From contig NC_135149.1 of assembly GCF_050948215.1 (NCBI RefSeq), forward strand, positions 3,329,001 to 3,393,000: a stretch of DNA of 64,000 nt, in the 5' to 3' direction. Every line of letters starts with the position of its first letter. Within the stretch, counting starts at the first letter, position 1. Source of the DNA: Halictus rubicundus (taxonomy: Eukaryota > Arthropoda > Insecta > Hymenoptera > Halictidae). Shown one piece after another: positions 24,506-35,800 of the stretch. The notes beneath the pieces are model-generated. The model made no database searches, was not told where the DNA came from, and saw only the letters and a program-made list of their open reading frames with translations. Both the position numbers and the translations under genes were made by a program.

Positions 24506-25533
24506 ATGACGTGGTGAGTAGAAACTATTAATGCGATAGCATACTATGTAAAAGAGGTTAGCAAAGTTATCATTATAAATATTATCATAACACACATACA
24601 GGAATCCTTTAAAGAGGAATCATTTGACCCAGAGACCTACTCCAGCACAGCCTCTGATATCCCATACAGAAGACAGGGACCTCGATGTTGCTGTTCAAAG
24701 ACTCATTTAGTACGTGTTAATACCACTGCCTATTCTACTAAAAAGAATACTTGTCGCTTACATAGTTCTCATATTTTCAAGTGTCGAGGATACTATCAGG
24801 AAATTGACAAAAGAAATGAAGAAGTACGTAGAGGCTGTTACGAATTTGGATCGAGCTGATCAAAGACTAACATTGAATCTGACAACTTGTGGCTTGGGTC
24901 ATCTCAGCGATGAGTTCAGGAAGGTCTTGGAAGACTATCACTCTGTAACGACACAGGTAGGTCGGTACAGTATGCCCCTACAAGACAGATGTAACACAAC
25001 TAAAACCTTTATTGCATTAACAGGTAGGAAAGACCGTGCAAGATATGGCAGTCCTCTGTCAGAAAACTTTCATAGAACCTTTGAAGAAGTTACGGGACGA
25101 GTTTGCTCTAATAGCTGCTGCGATAGCCAAGCGCGAAGAACTGGTAAACAATTGGAAATACTCTTACAACCGACTGAAAAAGTTGCAAGAGAAGAAAGAC
25201 AGAACTGGTAGTCACATCGCGAAGCTAGGGAGGGAACGCAAGGCAGAGGAAATCGCTGCGAAAGAATTGAAGCTCGTCCACGCTCAACTGCTCGTCGAAT
25301 TGCCTTCGTTTCTGGACAAGAGATTAGAATACATTAAGCCTAGTGTACACGCTTTGATTATGATACAGTTGGATTATTATGGAAGCACGACCAAGTTGTT
25401 CACACAATTAATGCCAATTCCAAACGTTTCGGGATCGCCGTCCAGTGCTATGATACCCGAGCAGGACTACCAGCAATCGATCGCTGTTCAAATGAACAGA
25501 ATAAAAGCGCTCACTATCGTGAAGAATCCGTGA
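24506..25533 (+). CDS. Bin3: BIN3-type BAR domain protein
   Basis: Four coding exons: 24506-24513, 24602-24709, 24782-24956 and 25024-25533, all with GT-AG introns and matching phases, giving 266 aa. The protein starts MTWNPLKR, resembling the MSW start of bridging integrator 3, and the rest is a single BAR domain. Recognisable BIN3 features are the helix around RKLTKEMKKYVEAV, TVQDMAVLCQKTFIEPLKK, TGSHIAKLGRE, and the C-terminal ending RIKALTIVKNP. BIN3 proteins form curved dimers that bind membranes and influence actin organisation; there is no SH3 domain, as expected. The first coding exon is only 8 nt, so automatic predictors may miss the start. It converges with ASCC2: only 151 bp separate the two stop codons, so the 3' UTRs probably overlap. 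Confidence 0.93.
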
Positions 25534-25684
25534 GACCAACAGCGGTTTACCAACGATGAACTCTCAATGATATTATATACACGGACTACTGAACAGGGGA
25601 CCGGATATTGTAGTCTTGGCGTAGGTACGAATGTATTTATCACGTAACAGTATTTACACTGGAATTGTAAAAGTATAGGTAAGC

Positions 25685-28600
25685 TTAAGATGGAACCATT
25701 CCCTGAGTTCTTTTCCACTGGGCACCTGAACGACGATTATGATTGGCACGCGTCGATTTGTGAGTGTTCTTCTGTTGTCTATTGTGTAAGACATCCTTCT
25801 CTTGCCCGTGGCCTTTCGGTTTGCCTGCTCGAGGGAAAGGACATAGATGCTTAGAACATTTTACGAGAAATATACGAACCCTGTAAAGGGTCTTAATGTA
25901 TTAATAGAATTTACCGGTCACGTTGGATGCACCTCTTCCACCTCGCATAGCTTGCCTTCGTTGTTCGGCTTTAGCACGCAATTCAGCCGGATTCTGTATG
26001 AAATGATCTTGACCATTTTGCTCAGCCCCTTTGTCATCGTCCTCCGACTCCGATTCGTCGATCGTTTCACTCTTTTGCTTCCTTAGGAGTACCTACAATT
26101 TTATAAAATGTTTTTAACGCGCCTCTGAATATATTTCTATTGACAATATAGGAACAGTTCGAACCCTAGGTGTAGTGAAAGGCCTGGAATCAAGTTCAGA
26201 GTCGTTCACCGTGCCTCGTACGTCGCGATTATCATACGTATCGTCATACTCATCTTCATAATCGCAATCCTCCGCGATGAGGCTATAACTATAACAATGA
26301 TTTGTTTAGTACCACGAAATAGTGTTATTTTTATCTATGTTATTGTACATGGTTGTTACGTGCAAATAAATCATTATTTTATATTATAATTTTTATATTC
26401 TTCTACTCTTTTTTACCACTCACTTTCTAGTTATGTAATCTTTAGGCACATCAATCTCTTCACGCTTTTTAACGTAGACGTTATCACGTTCCTTATCGTC
26501 GTCGTCGTCCTCGTCGACATTGAACAAATTGAGAGCTTCCATACTAGGAACTACACCTTCGTCGACTGTGGACCGCTATAAAAAAAAAAGCAAATGAGGC
26601 AAATAATTTCTTATTCGCGTAGCATGAAAGTTGCTTGATTACCGTATCGTGGTCTGGTATTTCGTTTATTATAGGCCCCAAATTTTTCAATTCATTCAAT
26701 TTGGGCGGTAAAGTGTCTTCTAATACGGCATTTATTACAGCCTCGGTGTCGTATCTGTAATGTTCTAAACACACCTGCAACATTTTGTATACATTTTTTA
26801 CTCTGCATTGTCTCCTCTTCATCATGTTGAAATTGTTACCTCGATGAAACGATCCTCCAGATGCCATCCCTCTAGAATATCATTTACTGCAGTGACGAGG
26901 GATGGCATGTGTACCGTTATTTTCTGTAGCGTTTTCTTATTATTTGAAGTATTCGTTGTGGTAACAGGTTGACTCTGGATTAATGGTTCATTCTGGACAC
27001 TGCTAGGTCCAGCTACGGCTTCCTATGAAGACAAACATTATGAAGAGACATGAAATATTGTTTCTCTATTATCTCTACTCACACTTACATGATTAAATGA
27101 AGAAGTGGACGGAATATTGGGTTCTCTGGTAGATGGTTGTATCAGATCAAATATGTAACTGTACTGTATCGTATCGCTAAATATATATGTTAAGTACTGA
27201 GATGTTCACGACAATGCCTTAATTACGGTAATGTAATTACGTAAATTAAAATCAAAGGATACAGTCCATCGTAAATAGTGGCGAGTATGTTCAGGTCTTC
27301 TTCGACCGGATAAAACTGATTATAGTCTGTAATGAATTCTTTCTCAAGAATGGCATACATTAAAAATGTGAAATATTCTTCCACTTGTTCCTTTATATCT
27401 GCCTCTGATATTGCATTTCTAAGTACAATTATATAATTATATTTCATTTATATTTATCATAATTATATTTCTTCTCGTTTCTAATACACAACTGATTGTC
27501 ATTGTTTCAAATATACATATACGTTATATCTACATACTTACATCTTTGTTTGTATATTTGTTATTGGATTATATAAGATAATTCGGAAAAGGTTTATAAT
27601 TTCAACCCTTGTCACATCCAATCGGTGTTTCAGTTCTGGGCATTTCAACATGTTTTCGTCGTTACATCCAAATTTATGTAAACTTTTATACATCTCAGGT
27701 ATTGTGTTCTCGTATATCGAAACGATCCTAGTTGTAAAAAGGGAAGGCACATTAAAAATCGACCGAAGCAGGTTAAATCATTAATTTATATATACTTACT
27801 TTTTGACAAAATCCTCTTTATGAAATAGACTCACTGCAGGAGAATAATTGTTTAGAAATACAGTAATCGTTGACGATATATCTAATACATACAATATTAA
27901 ATCCTCTAAATTAAATAACGTCAGATTTTTGTAACCAGTGTTCTTTTTGGACAGTGAAACTGCTTCATTGGTATTGTGACCCATAGAATGATCGAATTTC
28001 CTTTCAACATTTTCAAGAGCCTGAAGTAAAAATATTTATAATTAGTTCCATTTATAAAGGCAATAGTAGTTATTACGAGGATATCTGAATCTTACCCCTA
28101 TAAGGCAAGGAACAGCTTTTTCCAAATCATTATTGTATTGGGGTTCTAATTCAAACAAAGTATGTAAAATTTTCTTCGTTACTTTCCCATTTTCCCTGCC
28201 GTAAAGTTGACAGAGATCAAAGATAATAGGTACTGTAAATATGTACTTTTCATAGAGTAAACTCCCAAGATATGCAATGTTTATGTACTCCTTGGGACTG
28301 TCTTTGTTTGTAATAAGACGAGTAAAAAACACAAGTACATAGTACCGGACTGTTTCTAGGAGTTCCAGCATTTTTGGACAGTTTGGAAAATTTTCCAAAG
28401 CATAAAATGGTGGTACTTCTTGTAATACCGATACCAAGGTATCTAATATTGACTTATTGTATACAACATTCGACCAGAACCTAAAAAAGGAAATAATTTT
28501 AGCAAGCAACACAAAAGAATTCTACTTTTATAAATCAGAACTGCTTTAGGCTAGTAGTAGAGCTCCAGTGGCGCAATTGGTTAGCGCACGGTACTTATAA

Positions 28601-29186
28601 GGCTAGTAGTAGAGGAATCTTATAATTATATGCTCACCTAAAAAATGGAAGACTGAGTAACCATTTTAAATCGTTGATGATGAATTCGACAATTTTTATC
28701 CAACGTTCTTTGGCCCCGATAATCTCTGATCCATCTTCGTTGTAAATGTTAGGAGCTTCATAGTGCAAAAAATAACGATCATCCGCCCACCTTTCGCTCT
28801 AAATAGAATTGACAAAAATAGCTGTATAGTATAATAACATTTTCTAAATAATGAAAAACAATCGACTATGAAGAATTATTACACAGAAAAGTAACTATGC
28901 AATCTTAGCTGACATCTTCGAAAACAAATTGTTTTTTAGAAACAAACGTACCAAGGCATCAACGTATTCGACGACGCCACCGCTTTTATTAATCTTCAAC
29001 TTTAATTGTTCCAAGGGCAAGCAGTCAGGATTCTGTAAATTAAACGAAAACGTGGTGTAATTTTATAAGTACGATTATTCTAACCTTTTGAAAGTGGTGC
29101 TCTTTAATAGACGAGAAAATACTAACGATTAATGAAAAAATTACCTCGAATGGCTCCATGATATCGTGTGATGCATTTTCCGTCAT
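25685..29186 (-). CDS. Ascc2: Activating signal cointegrator 1 complex subunit 2 (ASCC2)
   Basis: Fourteen exons in transcript order: 29145-29186, 28952-29032, 28638-28798, 28096-28480, 27800-28020, 27542-27727, 27227-27418, 27089-27176, 26840-27022, 26643-26774, 26424-26575, 26165-26282, 25915-26092, 25685-25824. Phases agree at every junction and the product is 752 aa (human 757). The N-terminal helical region contains family segments such as GAKERWIKIVEF and PKMLELLETVRYY. A CUE domain lies at about residues 485-535 (MPSLVTAVNDIL to INAVLEDTLP). The C-terminal half has YEDEYDDTYD, RPFTTPR and the terminal KSTRANHNRRSGAQWKRTQG. In other animals ASCC2 binds K63-linked ubiquitin through CUE and recruits ASCC3/ALKBH3 for alkylation repair, and acts in ribosome quality control. 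The exon 7 donor is slightly uncertain. Intron 3 carries a tRNA-half insertion. Confidence 0.95.
28548..28614 (+). pseudogene. tRNA-Ile(UAU) 5' half insertion with 15-bp flanking repeat
   Basis: Positions 28562-28599 match the 5' half of eukaryotic tRNA-Ile(UAU): acceptor strand GCTCCAG, D-arm with GGCGCAATTGGTTAGCGC, then the anticodon stem and loop ending ...GGTACTTATA, where the anticodon is TAT. Nothing of the 3' half follows. The insert is framed by the 15-bp direct repeat AGGCTAGTAGTAGAG (28548-28562 and 28600-28614), which looks like a target-site duplication. It lies in ASCC2 intron 3, antisense to the gene, 23 bp from an exon edge. It cannot be a functional tRNA. Confidence 0.8.
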
Positions 29187-29543
29187 AAATAACACTGATC
29201 GTTACTGAACAGCACTAATTGCGAAAGTGGTCACCGAAACAGTTGCAGTACGACTGAAACACGCGGCAAATGCGATCGTCCTTTGATCGACTAACCTACG
29301 TTTACGAAATAAAAATTACGAAGAATTGAAAATCTGGGAATCCCCGTGAAGCATGTGTTATGGTTGCATTATTAAAAATTAGTACTACGCCAAAAAATTT
29401 CTGCGATTGTTTGACAGCTTCCCAGCGCAACAGACCTTTGGAGGTTATGTTTTCAAAATTTTTAAAATACGTGTTGTCAAACCCTCAAGCTATGTAGACC
29501 CTAAAAAAAGTCGTTTTCAAATTTGGTCCTATTTTCTGTTATA
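29187..29543. promoter_or_regulatory. Shared intergenic region of head-to-head gene pair
   Basis: The 357 bp between the ASCC2 start codon (minus) and the 437-aa gene start (plus) must hold both 5' UTRs and promoters. I see no TATA box or other clear motif. Bidirectional transcription is inferred from geometry only. Confidence 0.5.
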
Positions 29544-30917
29544 ATGTCTGCGAACACTGAATTGTTTGTCAAACCGAAAGTTAGGTTTTGTCAAACCGAT
29601 GCCGACAAACAAAATGAATTAAAAAATTGTGCGAATCAAAACAGTTCTAGTCAGTCGAATAAACCAAGAATTAGAAGCATTATAACTCTGGATAAGCCTG
29701 TCATTGTATTGAAATCGAATAAAGCGTTTGATAATCTTGATTGTAAAGAGATAAAGTCTACCGATCGTATCCAAAATACTGAACTATCAGGGTGCGACGA
29801 TGCAATTCCTTCTTGCACAAGAGAAACAGCTACTTCTTTAACCAATACATCTTGTAAAACTGGAAATCAGGGATCTGTAAGCGATGTAGATAATACTGAG
29901 AGAGCTAAAGTATGCTCCGAAAAGACTGACAAACCTAAAATATCCAACAATTCTGTGCCTGCTTTACGAGAAAAAGCAGTGGACAAAGTACTGAAATCAC
30001 AGAACACAGTTAAGACTGACAGTAAAAAAAGGGACTGCGCTAGAGATAAAAAAGGAAAGGAGAATGATGCGTTGTTTGCTAGAAAGGGCTCCAGCAGTAC
30101 CAATAGAAAGAGCTCAGCCTCAAAAGTAACACAATGCACGCTTAAACCTTCTCGGACTAATATTAGCAGTGAAAAAGTAACTGTAACTAAGTCATCTAGT
30201 GTCTTGCTTACATCCAAAAAAGTAAAGCCACCTATCAGTGTTATGCCCTGTTACAAGTACAACACAGCTGCGTCGAAGACCAAGGCTTCTACATTAAAGA
30301 AGATTATGGTGCGAGACGTGGTTGGTCCCAAAATAAAACCTTACATTGGTCCAGGAGTACCACATAAAAAACAAGATACGCCAAAGATTGCAAAGATGAA
30401 TGACAAAGCTCGTACGAATTCATGTACTTCTGGTGAAAAGCTGGCAAGACCAGAATACAATTCTATTATGTGTACAATTAATAAGTTGAATGATACAAAG
30501 AAGCAGAAAGTTGCAGTCGACTTTGAGCATTTGCCACCTACTTATAAAAGTCTGATAAATGGAAAGGTATGAAGAAGAGATTTCTTACAATAGAGTATTG
30601 GTAAATATTTTCTTTTCTTTTTACAGGTCTCTAGCGCCTTGGACTTCCCCCTCGATGAAGCCATTTACAAAAACTTGGTGGATTTGTCTGTAGATGAGAA
30701 ACAACTGCCTAGTCGATTAACGCGTAGCAAGGATCCAGAACCACGTCAACGAGACATTGTACCAGTACTTTCCGACTTCTTCAAGCCAGAGTCGACAGAG
30801 GAGTACTGCACTCCTGTTTCTATCAAAACGATGGCTGCGGAAGCTGTAGACAGTTGGAGTGCTTTCAGAATAAGCGACAAAATATTCGAATGGAAGCACA
30901 GCTTGGATCATATATAA
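29544..30917 (+). CDS. Unrecognised two-exon protein, 437 aa
   Basis: Exon 1 is 29544-30566 and exon 2 is 30627-30917, joined by a 60-nt GT-AG intron in phase 0. The ATG at 29544 (MSANTELFVK) is the first in frame; the open frame runs back a few codons without another ATG. Residues 1-260 are rich in Ser, Lys, Asn and Thr, look disordered, and have no evident domain. The C-terminal part (from about residue 325) appears structured: FEHLPPTYKSLINGKV, then LDEAIYKNLVDLSVDEKQLP, SKDPEPRQRDIVPVLSDFF and a terminal segment with SWSAFRISDKIFEW. The transition in composition and the conserved-looking C-terminus suggest a real, conserved protein, but I cannot name the family. It shares a promoter region with ASCC2 and has a polyadenylation signal at 31109. 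Confidence 0.82.
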
Positions 30918-31108
30918 TGTAGCAATACCTTTTTATATATAAGTTATTTATTAATTGTTATTTGGAAAACACTTACTTTGGTAGATGTGTATCTTTTCGG
31001 AAACATGATGTATTTTTTATACTAATCATGAACGGATAAGTTACCTTAAGAAGATCTTCTGCGAATATAGAGATTGAGTTTTAAAATATGACGCGAAGCA
31101 ATATATAC

Positions 31109-31114
31109 AATAAA
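31109..31114 (+). promoter_or_regulatory. Polyadenylation signal of the 437-aa gene
   Basis: AATAAA about 190 nt after the stop codon and before the mariner element. Confidence 0.55.
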
Positions 31115-31266
31115 CCACTTAGTATACAATTAATGTATCGTGTTTCATACGAAACTATTCCCGATCGACGCACAGTATACTTGTTTTATAAATCACGCGA
31201 AGCACCAGAAGATACAGATGTGGTACGGTGTATACAAGGAAAAATAATATAAAATATAATATATTA

Positions 31267-32431
31267 GGGGTACCCATAAGTAATCAATTATTTGCAAAGA
31301 ATTTGTTTTGCCTTTAGTTCTGTCCCGATCGCTGAAGAGGAAACACGTATTCTTTTACAGTTTTCGATAAAGCAGCCTGTGTTCAAAATATTCTAAAAAG
31401 TATAATTTTTTTTACAACCCTGTAATAAAATGGTGGCGTCCGTAGCTTTCAAAAAAGAAAATTTGCGATGTTTATGGAGATGTATTGGAGGTCAACAAGT
31501 GTCAACGTCGGTTCAGAAGGTTTGCTGCTGGTAATTATGATCTCTCTGACAGTCCTCGAAGTGGACGACCAGTTGAATTTGATAATGACACCCTAAAATC
31601 TCTAGTGGGAACTGAACCAAAATTAAGTATACAAGAATTATCGAGAAGCCTTGGGTCCACATGGTCAACTATACAAAGGCACCTACACGAAATGGGAAAG
31701 GCATATAGGCAAGGAATATGGGTACCGTATCAATTGTCTGAGATCAACGAGAATATTCGTCGATCAATTTGCACTTCATTGCTATCCAGATTTCGTAAAG
31801 ATCCATTTCTTAGCAGAATCGTTACCGGAGATGAAAAATGGATTCTTTATGATAACATAAAGCGTTCCAAGCAATGGCTTCCTGCAAATCAAATTGCAAT
31901 ATCAACCCCTAAACCTAGCTTATCACTTAGAAAGGTGTTACTGTGCATTTGGTGGGACTGTCGTGGCATAATTCACTTTGAGTTGTTAAAACCTGGAGAA
32001 ACAGTTACTGCTGACTTGTATTGTCAGCAATTACAAGGGCTGTATTCAGAACTATTGAAAAAGAGGGCATCTTTAGTCCACAGAAAAGGTGTAATACTGA
32101 AAAAAATCAAAGAATTGCAATGGGAAGTTTTACCGCACCCCCCGTACTCACCGGATATTGCTCCCTCTGACTATCATCTTTTCAGATCTCTGGAGCATTA
32201 TTTAAGGAATAAAACATTCACTTCTGTAGAAGATGTAAGGAGGCACCTTGAGTCATATTTTGCTTCACGAACCCTGGATTTCTATAAGAGGGGGATTGAA
32301 AATTTGCAGGAAAGTTGGCAAACTGTTCTTGATAATGATGGAGATCATATAATAAATTAAGAAATAAAAACCTGAATTTACAACAAAGTTTGTTTTAGAT
32401 TTCAAAATAATTGATTACTTATGGGTCCCTC
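31267..32431 (+). mobile_element. Mariner element (1165 bp), defective
   Basis: Inverted repeats of about 28 bp share the core ACCCATAAGTAATCAATTAT (31273 onward, and inverted ending near 32426). TA borders both sides (31265-31266 and 32432-32433). The interior encodes a mariner transposase on the plus strand. It sits between the 437-aa gene and the 3' end of VPS11. Confidence 0.93.
31461..32360 (+). pseudogene. Mariner transposase lacking the second catalytic Asp
   Basis: The frame reads ICDVYGDVLEVNKCQRRF, then the NYDLSDSPRSGRP linker, a second helix-turn-helix, the WVP.L motif (WVPYQLSEINEN), TGDEKWILYD with the first catalytic Asp, and YSPDIAPSDYHLF with the third. Between RKGVIL and KKIKELQWEVLPHPPYSP about 14 residues are missing relative to mariner relatives, and these include the HDNARPH block with the second Asp. 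The deletion is in frame. The N-terminus has no ATG in this frame and the upstream ATG at 31430 is in another frame. The copy cannot be catalytically active. Confidence 0.9.
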
Positions 32432-32868
32432 TAATGTAATATATCTAGACGAAAAGAATTGCGGCTGCATCCTTTAGGGACATCGCTCTATTCGAAGCTA
32501 GGATGGGACTCTGAAACATACTGCCTTTCACAGCCTGTTGACACGGAGTTTTCCCCGATTGAGGAAAAACTTTATAAAACTAAACTGGATCTAGTGAATA
32601 TTACTTTACATCGAGTATAATAACACTGTCCAACATGTTGTAATTCTTTTTGGGAGTTCGTATAATTTTTACGGTCGAAGCAGAAAAAAGTTGAAACTTT
32701 TACTTTTTCTTATAAATGAAATTCAAAAATGCAAATTCCTGTTAGACAGTGTAATTAATATTTGTCATGTATTTTCTTACAAGCCTCAACAGTTCTTGGT
32801 CTGCGAAATTTCGTTCACGTATGGATCACTCGTGGGACCTACGGTCACCAGAGGAAAGAAATTGCAGT

Positions 32869-35800
32869 TTATCTGGTGAATGGATTCAAATTTTTGTTAT
32901 AGTCTTTGTCATCGTCGTCGTCGTTGTTGTCGATGTCCTTCTCATCGTCATCATCCTCGTCCCCCGCAAATGGGTTCTTCGACTCATCGTATTCCGTTTC
33001 GAACGGATTAGTCGAGACGGGTGTTTTCGGAAGGACAAAGCTCTTCTGCAGTGGCGACGACTTTGGCGGAGTCTTATTCATTATAGTTAAATGTCCTATG
33101 GGCACCGGCGAGTCTTTCCTCGAATTTCCAAGGGAGGTTAACACTTCGTTCCCGGTACCAGAAATATTCGCTTCCAGTGAGCAATAGACGCTGGAATCCG
33201 CCTTCGTGAACGATCGCATATTATCATCCACTGCTGGGAAATTGTCGACTATACGACGAGGTTCGACCTTCCCTAATTATTTGACAGAGTAAACGTTATT
33301 TCACACGCTCAGCGATAACACGATTTTTCTAAAAAAAAAGAAAAATAATTGATTTCTACCCAAGGTCGAATTCTTCCCCTCCGTTAATCTGATCCTCGCT
33401 TCCGCCCCTGGTCCATAATTCAGTTTCGGTTCCTCGAATTTGGTAGTGGTTGGCGGCAACAATTTGTCCGTGTCAGTGATCACCATCAACTTTTTGAACA
33501 CCCCACGACCAAAATAGTCGGCGACCAATGAAAACGGATCCTCAGCCCGGTCAAGCAAACTATGGAACGTCTCGTGAAGGTCCCTCGACTGTTCCTGTGC
33601 TTTGATGATGTCTAATAATTTTTTATTTTCCGGCAAGCAAGCTGGGCACTCGTTTTCGTTCTCCGAGAATCTTTGGAAACAGCTGAAACAACGAGAACAA
33701 ACAGTCAGACACTGATTTCTATAAAGTACCCGTGTTGTCTAGCACGAGCATGTAAACTCACTGCTGATGATACGAGTGCTGGCACATGAAATGCACCGAA
33801 GGTAGCTTCAGCTGATGTTGACACGCGCTGCAACGCGCACCTTGGAAAATGATCGTGCTGTTTTTAATCGACTCGATTTGTTCTCGTATTTTCTGAGTGT
33901 CAGTACGATACTTCTCGGTCAACTCTATGTCCGCCTGTGTTTGTTCTTGCTCTGTTCGCAACACACTATTCAGATAAGTCTTCACGTCTCCCACCGTGCA
34001 GGAGAGCGAAGTTGAAATCGCGTCGATGACCATTAGCGGTGATAACAGTCTTTCTTGAGCTAAAAATCATAGATCGTTTTTCGGATAAATATACGACACA
34101 AAATGAAAAGAGACATCACAATGTCACTCTACCTATGTAAGCTAAAATATCTGCGAGCAGTTTCGTCGGAGCATCCTTGTTCCTGGCGACGCTCCACAGA
34201 GCTTGAACCCACAGATTCGGATCCTGATGGCCGAATCGCTTGCAAGTAGCTAGCACTTGCTCGCTGTCGCCCTCTCGCAAATGAAATCGTAGGATCTCTT
34301 CGTATCTAATGACAACAGAAATTGTTGAACGAAGTGTTCTCGAATACGATTCTTTCAATTTATAATTCAACGTACAGTTTACTTTCTTCGTAAAGGAACA
34401 GCAGCCCGCGTCTGAAATTATTCTGATGGCACAGAATCAAAATCTGATCCCTATCGTAACACGCCTCCGAGCTCTGCAGAAGCCTGACTATCTTCTGCTC
34501 GTATTGCACTTTCGACACGTCGTTATCCAAGGCCGACCACACGTGCAGGTAATGTTCTACCAGTGTGTTGTACACTAAAGTACTCCACCTGAAATAATGT
34601 ATATCGATTATACTATGCGAGAGAGCGCTCGTTTCTTCGTATCTAAATCGTATACTAACTTGGTGTTTGTTTTAACCAAGTGTTCGAGGAACTCTACGAG
34701 ACGTTCAGAATTGTTGAGGAATAGGTGAATGAAATCCTCGGGATTAGCTTTGTCAATTTCCTGTTCCACGGTGCCATCTAAAGCTTCCTGAATGAAATAC
34801 ATTAACTGTACCGTTACACCCGCGCTCGTCACAAAAATCTATCGATTTACCTGATCCACAAGAGGTTTGTTAGAAGGTCTATAGTTGGTGCACAAGGCCT
34901 TCAGAAATTGCGTGGACTCGTTCGGGACATTTTCTATCAGAATATTTCCGTATTTCTTCATGTTAGATTCTGCCTAGAAAAGTAGACGTAATTAATTGCT
35001 TGAAACACGTTCGAAAAGTGTACGTACGAACGCACTTCTTCGAACTCCAAAGTTGCGATGTATTCCAACGCCTTCCTGTACTCGTGTTTGTCCTCGATTT
35101 GAATGCGAAGATACCACTCGTGGTGGCCGTGCTTCTGGGCAAGAAGCAATGCGTCTTCCGGAGACGCTTGACGGCAGACTTTTATCGCGACTTCTACGTC
35201 GAAATCAACTTCCCTATCTTTCGTCTGAAATTGCAAATATATAGATGGCGAGAAGAAAAAGCAGCATTCATCGATACCGGTCACATCGAACCACAAGCTA
35301 ATTACCATAATAAATTCTTTCAATTTATCTGTTTGATTCAGCTTCGTGTAGCAGTTTAATAACAATGTTGTGTGATCTTCTGTTCCTTGACCGTTTTTAT
35401 GCAGAGCTTGCAAGTAAGTAATTAGATTATCTATATGCTGAGAGTCCAGAAATTTTCTGATTACGTAGGAAGGTTCTAATTTCCCAATAGTCTTTATATA
35501 CTGTTCTATGGCACCGTTGTGGTCTCCTTTCGAATACAAATGGTCCCCATACTGCCGGAAGATTTCCACCAGACTTTCAGCATCGTACTGTTGATTTTTG
35601 GCTATCCTAAGAACCCCGAGAGATTACATTTCATTAAATGATCGCACCGCACGTTCGAAATTAATTACCTTATAGATACGTCGTATAAACTCTTTTTAAA
35701 GAGTAAGGCTAATTTCGACTGCAAGTCTTTTTCGTCCAAGTGGTAGAGCTTGCTATCTCCGCTGAGTATAAAAAATCCGCCCCATTCTGATAACACGGCT

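Noticed and set aside
28562..28614. Functional tRNA gene in the ASCC2 intron
   Set aside because: Only the 5' half is present; there is no T arm, B box or 3' acceptor strand.
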